NCBI GenBank assembly: GCA_964612485.1
Contig: CAZTFF010000003.1
Location: 62,001-126,000 of the forward strand
Length of the DNA: 64,000 nt
Source: JAFGNV01 sp964612485
GTDB taxonomy: Bacteria; Chloroflexota; Anaerolineae; 4572-78; J111
Direction of reading: 5' to 3'
The notes below the pieces were generated by a model. That model was not told where the DNA came from. It did no database searches and saw nothing but the letters and a program-made list of their open reading frames with translations. A program made the translations under genes and the position numbers. Below, piece by piece: positions 1-9,055 of the stretch (position 1 is the stretch's first letter; the number at the start of each line of letters is the position of its first letter).

Positions 1-78
1 CTGTCCTGCCGGCACCGTTCCCTGCCGGCCTGAGGGTTGGAAAACGATGTGATGTTTTTTGAGGAAGTCTTTGGGCAT
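1..78 (-). CDS. Corrinoid-activating ASKHA/2Fe-2S protein, N-terminal fragment (partial)
   Basis: Only the first 26 codons are present; the gene runs off the left edge. The visible peptide contains IVFQPSGRQGTVPAG, matching the opening of the 2Fe-2S ferredoxin domain in ASKHA (DUF4445) proteins that reductively activate corrinoid methyltransferases. An AAAGGA ribosome site lies about six bases before the ATG (78-76, reverse strand). In family members the ferredoxin cysteines follow shortly after, outside this window, so iron-sulfur binding cannot be confirmed. The call rests on a short stretch; another ferredoxin-like N-terminus is possible. Confidence 0.55.
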   Translation of the reverse strand, partial: MPKDFLKKHHIVFQPSGRQGTVPAGQ

Positions 79-285
79 GGATGGTTCCTTTGGGAAATGA
101 CGACCGACTGTCGACGACCGACCATCGTAAATCTGAATCAACGTTGAATCACACTGTTGTTGCCGTCAAAAAGTAAAGCTCACCGTGTGGCGAGCTTGTG
201 TAATTATAGTCAAGTTAAGGGAAAACCAAAATGGTATTATGATTAGGACTTACGCAACCATGTTCGCTGATTTTAGGCAAACCCA

Positions 286-417
286 TTCACTTTTCAAAAC
301 GAACAGCTTCACTTTTCAAAATGAACAGCTTCACTTTTCAAAACGAACAGCTTCACTTTTCAAAACGAACAGCTTCACTTTCCAAAACGAACAGCTTCAC
401 TTTTCAAAACGAACAGC
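286..417. repeat. 22-bp tandem repeat, six copies
   Basis: Six head-to-tail copies of a 22-bp unit (TTCACTTTTCAAAACGAACA plus GC) with only two single-base differences (C to T in copy 2, T to C in copy 5). There are no spacers, so it is not a CRISPR array. As 22 is not a multiple of three and the unit is open in several frames, reading frames through it are incidental. It lies about 80 bases before the lipoprotein gene at 496; the rest of 79-495 shows no gene. Confidence 0.9.
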
Positions 418-495
418 TTCATCACCGCCCCGTCCGTTTGGACACAACGGCAAGGGTGAATACAATAAGACCTTTCGATAGCCAAGGAGCCTGCC

Positions 496-1833
496 GTGCC
501 ATCCAAAACCCTACTGATCGGCCTGTTGATATTTCTGCCGCTGCTGGCCTGCAGTAATTCGTTAAGCCAGGCAGCCAAGCCAACCGTTACCCGCGTAAAA
601 CTGGTCCAATTTGATACGCCCACGCCAACGCTTACAATGGCCCCAACTAAAACTACCACTGCCACCCCTACCCCTACCCTGACACCAACGCCCACGCCCG
701 TTCCGGCCACCAACACGCCCACTCCGGCGGCCAGCGATACCCCCACCCCAACGCCCAGCCCGATGCCGACCCAAACGCCGGTTCCGGCGGTGGTGACAGC
801 CGCGGCGGAGGCGGCCTTATCGACTCAGGCCACCGAAACCATAGCTCAAAATCATCTGGGCTACGGCGTGCAATTGGCCGAGGCCAAAAATATGGAATTG
901 GCCGTGCAGGGTGGTTTTACCTGGGCCAAGCACGATCTCAATATTCGGGAGGGCACCAACTTCATCACCAACGCCGACAACCTGCTCAACGATCTGCGAA
1001 AAAGCGGCGCGGAACACGTGCTGCTCAAATTGATCGTATGGAGCGAGGGCGGCCTGTCCGACGCGCCGCGCACCGGCGAAGAGATCAAAAATTACGCCGA
1101 AAACGCCGCCGAAGCCGCCGAATTTATCCGCAGCCGCCACGGAGCCGGCTACCAGACCATTGCCTACGAAATCTGGAACGAACCCAATCTCAACTGGGAA
1201 TGGGAAAACAACCCCAACCCGGCGGAGTTCGTCAACCTGCTGCGGGCCGCGTCTGCCGCCATCCGCGAAGCCGACCCGCAGGCCATCATTGTCAGCGGGG
1301 CCACCTCGCCGGGAGGGGATTATGATGATCTAAAGTTTTTAGAGGGCATGTACGCCAACGGCGTCAAAGGATTGGTTGACGCCATTGGCAGCCATCCCTA
1401 CGGCGGGCCGTGGCCGCACGATCACCCCACCGGCATCGACGCGCAGGGCAACGGCTGGCCTTACTTCCGCAAAGCCGAGGCGCAGCGGGCCATTATGGAA
1501 AGCTATGGCGATACCGGCACCCAGATTTGGGCCACCGAATTTAGCTGGCTGGCCGGCATTCCCCACTGCGATTTTGGGGAGCATACCCGCTGGCAGGTAT
1601 CGGCGCAGCAGCAGGCCGATCATCTGGTGGCCGCCTACAGCTACGCCCACCAAAACTGGCCGTGGATGGGGCCGATGTTTGTAGTGTACGATTTCGCTCT
1701 CACCGGCCGCTACGGCGAATGCCATCCGGCGTCGGGCTACTCTATTCTGCGGCCCGATCCCCACACGCCCGGCAACATCATCAGCCCGGCGGCGCAGGCG
1801 TTGTTTGAGATGTCCAAGCAGTCGGGGTGGTAG
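496..1833 (+). CDS. Secreted lipoprotein with glycoside hydrolase (TIM-barrel) domain
   Basis: Starts at GTG 496, seven bases after AAGGAG. Residues 1-19 form a lipoprotein signal with lipobox LLAC, so Cys19 should be lipidated and the protein anchored outside the membrane. Residues about 40-100 are a Thr/Pro-rich linker. The rest is a catalytic domain of the GH5/GH39-like clan: IWNEPN holds the likely acid/base Glu229 and IWATEFSW the likely nucleophile Glu348. The substrate cannot be read from sequence; a polysaccharide or glycoside outside the cell is the inference. It is monocistronic, with its own ribosome site and no close upstream gene. The fold is fairly sure, the exact family less so. 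Confidence 0.8.
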   Translation: MPSKTLLIGLLIFLPLLACSNSLSQAAKPTVTRVKLVQFDTPTPTLTMAPTKTTTATPTPTLTPTPTPVPATNTPTPAASDTPTPTPSPMPTQTPVPAVVTAAAEAALSTQATETIAQNHLGYGVQLAEAKNMELAVQGGFTWAKHDLNIREGTNFITNADNLLNDLRKSGAEHVLLKLIVWSEGGLSDAPRTGEEIKNYAENAAEAAEFIRSRHGAGYQTIAYEIWNEPNLNWEWENNPNPAEFVNLLRAASAAIREADPQAIIVSGATSPGGDYDDLKFLEGMYANGVKGLVDAIGSHPYGGPWPHDHPTGIDAQGNGWPYFRKAEAQRAIMESYGDTGTQIWATEFSWLAGIPHCDFGEHTRWQVSAQQQADHLVAAYSYAHQNWPWMGPMFVVYDFALTGRYGECHPASGYSILRPDPHTPGNIISPAAQALFEMSKQSGW

Positions 1834-1854
1834 ACACAAAATATTTTATGTCAC

Positions 1855-1883
1855 TTGCCTTGGCATGGGTGATGCTTTATACT
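1855..1883 (+). promoter_or_regulatory. Sigma-70-type promoter for the TIR-AAA gene
   Basis: TTGCCT (1855-1860), a 17-base spacer and TATACT (1878-1883) lie 34 bases before the ATG at 1917, in an 83-base gap after the upstream stop codon. Box match and spacing are good; no transcript evidence exists. Confidence 0.55.
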
Positions 1884-1916
1884 GGAAGATAAGTAATCAG
1901 GTAACTTGCAGGGCTA

Positions 1917-3698
1917 ATGTCAGATTTAGATGATCGTCAAAAGCTGCTCGACCGTCACCGGCGGCGCTTGCAAAAACTCAAAGAAAAAGCCGCGTTTCTG
2001 GGCGTGAACACGCCGGCGGAGATCGAGATTGAAATAGAGGATATTTCAGTGGAAATCGCCCGGCTGGAGACGGAGCTATATCCGCCAGACGCGGCGGACG
2101 CCACCCGGCCCTCCAGCCCGGCGCGCGATTTTGCGCCTGATACGCCGCGGATTTTTATTTGTTACAAACGCCATCTCGCCGCCGACCAACAGTTGGCGGT
2201 TCATCTCCGGCAATTCTTTGAACAACAGGGCTGCCCGGTGTTTATCGACCTGCAACTTCAACCGGGCCAAAATTGGCTGGATGAAATAGACCGGCGCATC
2301 AAAACCAGCGATTTTGTCATCGCCCTGCTATCAAAAACATCGGCCAACAGCGAGATGGTTCAGGCCGAAGTGAAACGGGCGTACGAGTACCGCAAACGGC
2401 ACGGCCGGCCCCGCATTTTGCCGGTAAGGGTGGCTTACGAGGGGCTGCTGCCCTACGCCATCGATGCGCTGATCGACTCGCTGCAATACGCCATCTGGCG
2501 CCACCCCGGCGATAACCAGCGAGTGGCCCAGGAACTGCTAACCGCCATCACCGGCGGGCAACTGCCCACCCAAAGCCCCATTGCCATCAAGCCGGTTGGC
2601 GAAGAGAGCCTCATTTCCGAAGACGGCAGCCTGCTGCCCAACGAAGACAGCCTGGAAGAACCGCTTCCCGCGTTCGATCCCCGCTTTCTGGACGAATTGG
2701 AAGCGCCGGGCGGCACGGTCAAATTGCGGGATAAGTTTTACATCGAGCGGGATTCGGACGATTTTCTGAAACGGGAACTCACGCGCGGCGGCACGCTGAC
2801 CACCATCCGCGCTTCCCGCCAAAAGGGAAAAAGCTCGCTGCTGGTGCGCGGCGTGCAGCACGCCCGCCGACACGGCAGCCAGACCATCACCCTTGATTTG
2901 CAGCGGGTTGACAGTGAAAACCTGCAAAGCCCGGCGGATTTTCTCTACTACCTGGCCAAATTCATCATCCGTAAATTGCGGCTTGATCTCTCTGAACTCG
3001 ACGCGCTGTGGGCCGGCAGCGAAGGCCCGCAAGAAAAGTTTACCCGCCTCTTTGAAGATTATATTTTGCCCGAAAATAACACGCCCCTGGTGCTGGCCAT
3101 TGATGAGGCGGACAGCCTGCTGCGAACCACCTTTTACGAGGATTTCTTTGCCCTGGTTCGCTTCTGGCACAACAGCGCCGCGTATGATGAGGCGTGGGAA
3201 AAACTGAGCCTGGTGCTGGTCATTTCTACCGAAACACATCTTTTCATTTCCGATTTCACCCAATCGCCCTTTAACGCCGGGCTGCGGCTTTACCTGGAAA
3301 ATTTCACCCCGGCGCAGGTGCGCGATCTCAACTGGCGGCACGGCTCGCCGGTGGCGGAGGGTGACTTTGCCGAGCTGATGCGGCTTTTGAACGGCCACCC
3401 TTACCTCACCCGTAAAGCGTTGTATACCCTGGTGGTTGAAAAAATATCCTGGGCCGAACTGATGAAAAACGCGGCAACAGAAAACGGCCCCTTCGACGAC
3501 CATCTCCGCCGCCAGCAGTGGCTGCTGCAAAATGATCCGGCGCTCAAATACACGCTCATCGACATCATCCGAGATCAAGCCGCACCCGACGAAACCGCCG
3601 CTTTCCGGCTGCACCGGGCCGGCCTGATTCTGGAAACCGAGCAGGGGTATCGATGCAGTTGCGATCTGTACAGAACCTACTTTTCTAATAAGTTGTAA
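1917..3698 (+). CDS. TIR domain - AAA-like ATPase fusion protein
   Basis: Three parts are visible. Residues 1-45 are a charged two-helix module (RHRRRLQKLKEKAAFLGV) also found in the gene at 21393. Residues about 73-215 are a TIR domain starting RIFICYKR; Glu151 in the MVQAEVKRA helix sits where TIR NADases keep their catalytic Glu. Residues about 250-593 are an AAA-like ATPase (PF14516 type) with Walker A RQKGKSS (Lys305) and Walker B LVLAIDEAD. The ATPase is clearly paralogous to the C-terminal half of the kinase at 4269. No signal peptide or membrane segment is seen. Such layouts occur in bacterial signalling and immunity; NAD cleavage on activation is inference. Confidence 0.85.
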   Translation: MSDLDDRQKLLDRHRRRLQKLKEKAAFLGVNTPAEIEIEIEDISVEIARLETELYPPDAADATRPSSPARDFAPDTPRIFICYKRHLAADQQLAVHLRQFFEQQGCPVFIDLQLQPGQNWLDEIDRRIKTSDFVIALLSKTSANSEMVQAEVKRAYEYRKRHGRPRILPVRVAYEGLLPYAIDALIDSLQYAIWRHPGDNQRVAQELLTAITGGQLPTQSPIAIKPVGEESLISEDGSLLPNEDSLEEPLPAFDPRFLDELEAPGGTVKLRDKFYIERDSDDFLKRELTRGGTLTTIRASRQKGKSSLLVRGVQHARRHGSQTITLDLQRVDSENLQSPADFLYYLAKFIIRKLRLDLSELDALWAGSEGPQEKFTRLFEDYILPENNTPLVLAIDEADSLLRTTFYEDFFALVRFWHNSAAYDEAWEKLSLVLVISTETHLFISDFTQSPFNAGLRLYLENFTPAQVRDLNWRHGSPVAEGDFAELMRLLNGHPYLTRKALYTLVVEKISWAELMKNAATENGPFDDHLRRQQWLLQNDPALKYTLIDIIRDQAAPDETAAFRLHRAGLILETEQGYRCSCDLYRTYFSNKL

Positions 3699-3704
3699 CG
3701 GATT

Positions 3705-3832
3705 ATGTGTAATTACAGCCAAGACCTTTGAGGTTTTTGAATCGACTATTTTTGAAGAGATTTTTTGATCCGCAAAATCAATTTCATCCAAAAATCAACC
3801 TGTAAACCTCAAAGGTCTGAATTACGCATAAT
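3705..3832. repeat. 128-bp palindromic element, left copy
   Basis: AT-rich element with a perfect 15-bp inverted repeat, AGACCTTTGAGGTTT (3722-3736) and its complement (3804-3818), flanked by further near-complementary ends (ATTATGTGTAATT and AATTACGCATAAT). The centre is partly self-complementary, so most of the unit can fold as one imperfect hairpin. It is identical to 3952-4079. A non-autonomous MITE-like or REP-like element is the best description; there is no coding capacity. Confidence 0.85.
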
Positions 3833-3932
3833 NNNNNNNNNNNNNNNNNNNNNNNNNNNNNNNNNNNNNNNNNNNNNNNNNNNNNNNNNNNNNNNNNNNN
3901 NNNNNNNNNNNNNNNNNNNNNNNNNNNNNNNN
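3833..3932. other. Assembly gap (100 Ns)
   Basis: Exactly 100 unknown bases, the usual scaffolding placeholder, so the true distance is unknown. Both edges lie inside copies of the 128-bp palindromic element, which explains why assembly broke here. The adjacency of the TIR-AAA and kinase-AAA genes therefore depends on scaffolding. Confidence 0.98.
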
Positions 3933-3951
3933 GGTCTGAATTACGCATAAT

Positions 3952-4079
3952 ATGTGTAATTACAGCCAAGACCTTTGAGGTTTTTGAATCGACTATTTTT
4001 GAAGAGATTTTTTGATCCGCAAAATCAATTTCATCCAAAAATCAACCTGTAAACCTCAAAGGTCTGAATTACGCATAAT
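3952..4079. repeat. 128-bp palindromic element, right copy
   Basis: Identical to 3705-3832, with the 15-bp arms at 3969-3983 and 4051-4065. The 19 bases before it (3933-3951) are the end of another copy, so a head-to-tail junction is directly visible at 3951/3952 and at least two tandem units exist on the right side of the gap. Confidence 0.85.
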
Positions 4080-4109
4080 GGGGTTGTACAATGTAGTACC
4101 TACGCATGA

Positions 4110-4138
4110 TTGCATTTACATTAAAAAAATTTTATACT
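4110..4138 (+). promoter_or_regulatory. Sigma-70-type promoter for the kinase-AAA operon
   Basis: TTGCAT (4110-4115), 17 bases, TATACT (4133-4138), in a very AT-rich stretch right after the palindromic element. It predicts a leader of about 120 bases before the ATG at 4269, which carries AAAGGTGAA as ribosome site. Confidence 0.6.
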
Positions 4139-4150
4139 TTTAGTATCAAT

Positions 4151-4174
4151 GGGAGGCAAAGCGGGAGGCAAAGC
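4151..4174. repeat. 12-bp direct repeat in the kinase gene leader
   Basis: GGGAGGCAAAGC occurs twice without a gap, just downstream of the predicted promoter. It could be a regulator or RNA-binding site, or simply a slippage duplication; nothing here decides. Confidence 0.6.
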
Positions 4175-4268
4175 GTTTGTTCCCCTGCCAAACCCCTTGC
4201 AAGGGAATTTTAAAACGGGCCAGGCGATAACAGGTATTGCCAATCTGTCACCCCAAAGGTGAACGCTT

Positions 4269-6206
4269 ATGGACCTCAGCGGCCAGGTGATCGGCCAATA
4301 TGAGATTATAGAACAAATCGGCGAAGGGGGCATGGCCACGGTTTACAAAGCCTACCATGCCAACCTGGACCGCTTTGTTGCCGTCAAAGTATTGCCCACC
4401 AAGCTGGCGATCAAGCCCGATTTCAAAGAACGATTTGTGCGCGAGGCCCAAACCATCGCCCGGCTGGATCACCCCAACATCCTCCCCATTTACGATGCCG
4501 GCTTTGAAGGCGACCTGATCTATTTTGTGATGAAATATGTATCGGGCCACCAAACGCTGCGCAATCTGATTGTTCATCCGATGTCACTCCCTCTGGTCAG
4601 CGAGTTGATCGACCAGATTGCGGCGGCCCTGGATCACTCGCACGATAGAGGCGTGATCCACCGCGATATTAAACCCACCAACGTGTTAATTGAAGATGAA
4701 TGGCTGCTGCTGGCCGATTTTGGCTTGGCCAAACTCGGCTTTGATACCCGGAACCTGACCGGCGTGGGCACGGTCATTGGCACCCCCAACTATCTCTCGC
4801 CGGAACAGGCTTTAGGCGACGCCATTGATCACCGGGCCGATATTTACTCGTTGGGCGTGGTGTTGTACGAGATGATCCTGGGCCACGTGCCATACGACTC
4901 CGAAACACCGTGGGGCATTGTTTACCAGCACATCAACGATCCCGTTCCCCGCCCCCGCCGCCTCCGGCCCGACCTGACCTCGGAAATTGAAACCATCATC
5001 CTGAAGGCGCTGGAAAAACAACCGCTCAAACGCTTTAACCGGGCCGGCGAGCTGGCCGACGCGCTCCGCACCCAGGTGCGCCCCTCCGTGCCCACCATTG
5101 TTCTCCGCGACCGGACTCTTTCGGAAGACGGCGGGGCCGTGGTCAAATCAGATACGCTGCACCCGCCGCTGCCGGAATTTGATTCCAGCCTGATAGAGGT
5201 GCTGGACGCGCCCGGCGGGGTTATCAAACTGCGGGATAACTTTTACATCGAGCGCCAGGGCGACGAACAACTGCGCCGGCAGGTGGTCAAATCCGGCACC
5301 ACAACCACTATTCGCGCCTCACGGCAAACCGGCAAAAGCTCCATGCTGGTACGCGGCATCAACTACGCCCGCGAGCATCAGGCCAACATTGTTCACCTGG
5401 ATTTGCAGCGGCTCGACGGCGAGCGGCTGGCCACCTCTGAGCTTTTTCTGCGCGATCTGGCCCACTTTATTGTGCGCAAATTACGCCTCGATCCGGCAGA
5501 AGTAGACAATTTCTGGAGCAGCGCGTTGGGGCCGCAGGATAAACTCACCTACCTGATGGAAGACTATATTTTGCCCCAAGCCGACACCGGCATCGTGCTG
5601 GCCCTGGACGAAGTAGACCGGCTGCTGCTCACGCCCTTTCATAATGATTTTTTTGCCCTGCTGCGCTCCTGGCACAATAGCCGCGCCCTGGACGAGCAGT
5701 GGGATAAATTAAATTTGGTGCTGGTCATCTCCACCGAACCCTACCTGCTCATTGCCGATACCAACCAATCGCCCTTTAACGTGGGGCTGAAAATCACGCT
5801 GGAAGATTTTGACGACTGGCAGGTGCGCGATCTTAATGAACGGCATGGCGCGCCGCTATCTCCGGCAGAATTCCCCCAACTGATGGAACTGCTGGGCGGC
5901 CAGCCGTATCTCACCCGCCAGGCGCTGTACGTGCTGACCGTGGGCCAATTCACCTGGGACGAACTGGTGGAAAAAGCCGCCCTCAATCATGGCCCTTTTG
6001 GCGATCACCTGCGCCACCACCGCCGGCTGCTGCAAGAGGAACCGGACTTGCGCCAGACCTTCAAAGAGATCATCAACGGCCAGCCCTGCACCGACGAAAT
6101 GGCCCGCTTCCGTTTACAGCAAGCCGGCCTCATCCGGGGCAGCGGCGAAAGTTATAGCTGCCGCTGCGGCCTGTACCAACAATATTTCGGGGATCATCTG
6201 GCATGA
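4269..6206 (+). CDS. Ser/Thr protein kinase - AAA-like ATPase fusion
   Basis: Residues 11-270 are a complete Hanks-type kinase: glycine loop GEGGMATV (19-25), Lys40 in VAVKVL, catalytic Asp133 in HRDIKPTN, metal-binding Asp150 in DFGLAK, and GTPNYLSPEQ. Residues about 300-645 are an AAA-like ATPase (PF14516 type) with Walker A RQTGKSS (Lys356) and Walker B IVLALDEVD, paralogous to that of the TIR protein at 1917. No membrane segment is present, unlike many bacterial kinases of this class, so it should be cytoplasmic. Its stop overlaps the next start (ATGA), so the two are translationally coupled. The kinase may phosphorylate the neighbouring ATPase (inference). Confidence 0.92.
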   Translation: MDLSGQVIGQYEIIEQIGEGGMATVYKAYHANLDRFVAVKVLPTKLAIKPDFKERFVREAQTIARLDHPNILPIYDAGFEGDLIYFVMKYVSGHQTLRNLIVHPMSLPLVSELIDQIAAALDHSHDRGVIHRDIKPTNVLIEDEWLLLADFGLAKLGFDTRNLTGVGTVIGTPNYLSPEQALGDAIDHRADIYSLGVVLYEMILGHVPYDSETPWGIVYQHINDPVPRPRRLRPDLTSEIETIILKALEKQPLKRFNRAGELADALRTQVRPSVPTIVLRDRTLSEDGGAVVKSDTLHPPLPEFDSSLIEVLDAPGGVIKLRDNFYIERQGDEQLRRQVVKSGTTTTIRASRQTGKSSMLVRGINYAREHQANIVHLDLQRLDGERLATSELFLRDLAHFIVRKLRLDPAEVDNFWSSALGPQDKLTYLMEDYILPQADTGIVLALDEVDRLLLTPFHNDFFALLRSWHNSRALDEQWDKLNLVLVISTEPYLLIADTNQSPFNVGLKITLEDFDDWQVRDLNERHGAPLSPAEFPQLMELLGGQPYLTRQALYVLTVGQFTWDELVEKAALNHGPFGDHLRHHRRLLQEEPDLRQTFKEIINGQPCTDEMARFRLQQAGLIRGSGESYSCRCGLYQQYFGDHLA

Positions 6207-9055
6207 ATACAACTATTGAAGCATCCGATTTTTATGTAGCCGGCGGCACGTTGCGGGCCACGTCGCCCTCTTACGTAGAACGCCCGGCTGATGATGAACT
6301 TTTTGAACTGGCCCAGGCGGGCGAGTTTTGTTATGTCCTCACCGCCCGGCAGATGGGTAAATCCAGCCTGATGATCCGCACGGCGCGGCGGCTGGAATCG
6401 CGCGGCATCCACTCGGTTATTTTAGACCTCACTCGAATCGGCACCACCGACGTAACAGTGGAGCAGTGGTACCTGGGCCTGCTCAAGCAGCTCAGCCACC
6501 GGCTCAAATTGCGTATAAACCTGGATGAATGGTGGGCAGAGCAGGCGGTTGGCCCGGTGCAGCGTTTTACCGATTTTTTGCACGATGTGGTCTTGCAAGG
6601 AATTGAGGGCCAGGTGGTCATTTTTATGGACGAGATCGACGCCACCCTTAATTTGGGCTTTTCCGATGACTTCTTTGCCGCCATCCGGTTTGTGTACAAC
6701 GCCCGCGCCACCGACCCCGCCTTTGAACGGCTTACGTTTGTCTTGCTGGGCGTGGCTACCCCCACCGACCTGATCAAAGACAACCAGCGCACGCCGTTCA
6801 ACATCGGCCAGCCGATTGATCTGAGCGATTTCAGCCGGGAAGACGCCGAGCTGTTAGAAAAAGGGCTGAAAGCCGATTACCCGGATAAAGGCGATGCCAT
6901 TTTTGACCGCATTTACCATTGGACCAACGGCCACCCCTACCTCACCCAAAAACTCTGTTTAAGCGCCATCGAAAGCCAGCAAAAAGAGATAGCCGGCCAC
7001 AACCACACCAACGCCGAAAAACTGGTTGACGATCTGGTCCAGCGCCTTTTTTTAACCAGAGAAGCCCGCAAAGAAACCAACCTGCAATTTGTCAGAAACG
7101 GCGTTGAAAACAGCCCGCGCCGCAAAAATTTGCTGAATATCTACCGCCAGGTGTATCAGGGAAAAACTATTGTTGAAGACAAACGCTCGCCCGACCAGAT
7201 ACACCTGAAGCTGATCGGCCTGGTTCGAGCCGAAGACGACGCCCTGCAAACGCGCAACGAAATCTACCGGCAGGTTTTTGATCTGGAATGGATCAAAGCC
7301 AACACTCCGGTAGATTGGAGCCGCCGCTGGATGGTGATCATCACGCTGCTTATTCTCATTTTGATTGGCTTCATGGGCTATTCCATCTACCAGCAGCAGG
7401 TCCAGAGCCAGCAGCAAGCCCAAACCTATATTGACAGTTTTCGCCAAACCACCAGCCCCGATGTACGCATCACCAGCCTGGCCGGGTTGTTTGGCCTGCC
7501 CAATTACGAAGAGCAAGCCAAAAACCTGTTTTACGAACTCGCCCCGGAAGAACGGCTGGCCCTGTTTGAAGCCGCCAGCCCCCAGGATGTCGGCTTGCAG
7601 TTGATCACCGTCATCAGCAACCTGTACGTTGATCTGGAAAACAATGAGACCGATAACCAACTGCTCCACGCGATGGACAAACCCCTGCAAGAAATCGACA
7701 ACCCCCGCGCCGTCCAACTGGCCACAGAAATCGAACAATGGCTGCAAGGGCGAGGCTATTACAACGAAGGCGATTACCAATTGGCCGCCGGCGTGTATAC
7801 CGCCGTCATCGCCCAAAATGACCGCAACCCCGGCACCTATTTTGACCGCGCCTTGGCCTACGCTGCTATGGATGATTTTGAGGCCGCCTTGCAAGATTTT
7901 GAACAGGTGCTGCTGCTCAATAATCAAACGCGAGAAGGTCGGGTCAGGCAGGAAATCATCAGCAATGGCCCTCTTTATGATCGGGCCGCAAACAGTTCTC
8001 AATTTGTAGCCATCGCCGCGCTCATCCCCTCGCCCACCGCCACGCCAACATTCACCGCTACCCCTACGCAAACCCCCACGCCGACCCCCACCTTCACCCC
8101 GGAACCGCCCACCGCCACGCCGCGCCCCACCTCAACGCCCGTGCCGGCGATGAATGCCACCCCGGTGCCGCCCACCGACCCCCCCACGCCCCTGCCCTCC
8201 GCCACGCCAACCAACACGCCTACACCCACCCCTCGACCGGCCACAGTGATCTACGTGCAGAGCAACGGGGACACCCATAATCTGGGCCTGGTCAGTTCCG
8301 CCGGCCAACTCGTGCAGGAAAACCTGCACCCGCGAGCCGCCGCGCCGGCCTGGTCGCCCAACGGCCAGCAGATCGCGTTTTACGGCGAAGAGGGGATCAG
8401 TGAATTGGGCGGGGTTTACGCGCAGGGCGCCGGTATCTGGATATTGCCCGCGCAGGGCGGCGCGCCCACCCTGCTATTCCAGATTGACCACGTACGAAAT
8501 ATGGTCTGGTCGCCCAACGACCAATTTCTGGCCTTTGAGATCGGCGCGCCCTCCATCGAAATCCACTCCGTAGTTATTGTAGATACCAGGGAAGGCGCAG
8601 AAAAGGCCCGTTTTCCGGGCGAACAACCGGCCTGGCTGCCCAACAGTTCTGAACTCATTATAAAATCCTGTCTACCCGAATGTGGCTTGTGGCAGGTGGG
8701 CATCGACGGGCAGGGCGGGCGGCTGCTGACCCAACACAGCACCGACAGTTATCCTGCAGTTTCGCCGGACGGCGCCTATCTGGTTTATTCGTCTCGATTT
8801 CAGGAGGGGGATTGGGAATTGTACCGGGTCAATCTCCAAAACAAAGAGGAGGCGGTTTTGCGCCTGACCAGCCGGCCCGGCTCCGACACAACGCCGGTAT
8901 TCAGCACCGATGGGCTGGAAATCTACCTGCGTACCGACGCCTTTGGCGATTGGCAGATCAATGCCATGGCCGTTGACGGCAGCAACGAGCGCACCATCAG
9001 AAACGGCATAGGCACCAGCAACGATTGGGGCCTGGCCCGCCCGGCGGTAAACTAA
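6203..9055 (+). CDS. AAA-like ATPase with membrane anchor, Thr/Pro linker and TolB-like propeller
   Basis: Residues 1-330 are a PF14516-type AAA-like ATPase: Walker A ARQMGKSS (Lys53), Walker B VIFMDEID, and the family signature NGHPYLTQKL. One membrane helix spans about 377-396. Residues 400-590 are helical, ending in a TPR-like unit (YNEGDYQLAAGVY to AALQDFEQVL). About 609-680 is a Thr/Pro linker, and 680-950 contains PD40/TolB-type propeller repeats (AWSPNGQQIAFY, VWSPNDQFLAFE, AVSPDGAYLVYS). The topology implies a cytoplasmic ATPase and extracytoplasmic propeller, i.e. a transmembrane sensor or scaffold. It is coupled to the kinase gene by a 4-bp overlap and overlaps the convergent DUF4129 gene by 4 bp. 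Confidence 0.88.
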   Translation: MNTTIEASDFYVAGGTLRATSPSYVERPADDELFELAQAGEFCYVLTARQMGKSSLMIRTARRLESRGIHSVILDLTRIGTTDVTVEQWYLGLLKQLSHRLKLRINLDEWWAEQAVGPVQRFTDFLHDVVLQGIEGQVVIFMDEIDATLNLGFSDDFFAAIRFVYNARATDPAFERLTFVLLGVATPTDLIKDNQRTPFNIGQPIDLSDFSREDAELLEKGLKADYPDKGDAIFDRIYHWTNGHPYLTQKLCLSAIESQQKEIAGHNHTNAEKLVDDLVQRLFLTREARKETNLQFVRNGVENSPRRKNLLNIYRQVYQGKTIVEDKRSPDQIHLKLIGLVRAEDDALQTRNEIYRQVFDLEWIKANTPVDWSRRWMVIITLLILILIGFMGYSIYQQQVQSQQQAQTYIDSFRQTTSPDVRITSLAGLFGLPNYEEQAKNLFYELAPEERLALFEAASPQDVGLQLITVISNLYVDLENNETDNQLLHAMDKPLQEIDNPRAVQLATEIEQWLQGRGYYNEGDYQLAAGVYTAVIAQNDRNPGTYFDRALAYAAMDDFEAALQDFEQVLLLNNQTREGRVRQEIISNGPLYDRAANSSQFVAIAALIPSPTATPTFTATPTQTPTPTPTFTPEPPTATPRPTSTPVPAMNATPVPPTDPPTPLPSATPTNTPTPTPRPATVIYVQSNGDTHNLGLVSSAGQLVQENLHPRAAAPAWSPNGQQIAFYGEEGISELGGVYAQGAGIWILPAQGGAPTLLFQIDHVRNMVWSPNDQFLAFEIGAPSIEIHSVVIVDTREGAEKARFPGEQPAWLPNSSELIIKSCLPECGLWQVGIDGQGGRLLTQHSTDSYPAVSPDGAYLVYSSRFQEGDWELYRVNLQNKEEAVLRLTSRPGSDTTPVFSTDGLEIYLRTDAFGDWQINAMAVDGSNERTIRNGIGTSNDWGLARPAVN

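Noticed and set aside
286..417. CRISPR array
   Set aside because: The 22-bp units touch each other with no spacers.
3765..4038. ORFs spanning the N gap
   Set aside because: They consist of unknown bases and repeat sequence and cannot be supported.
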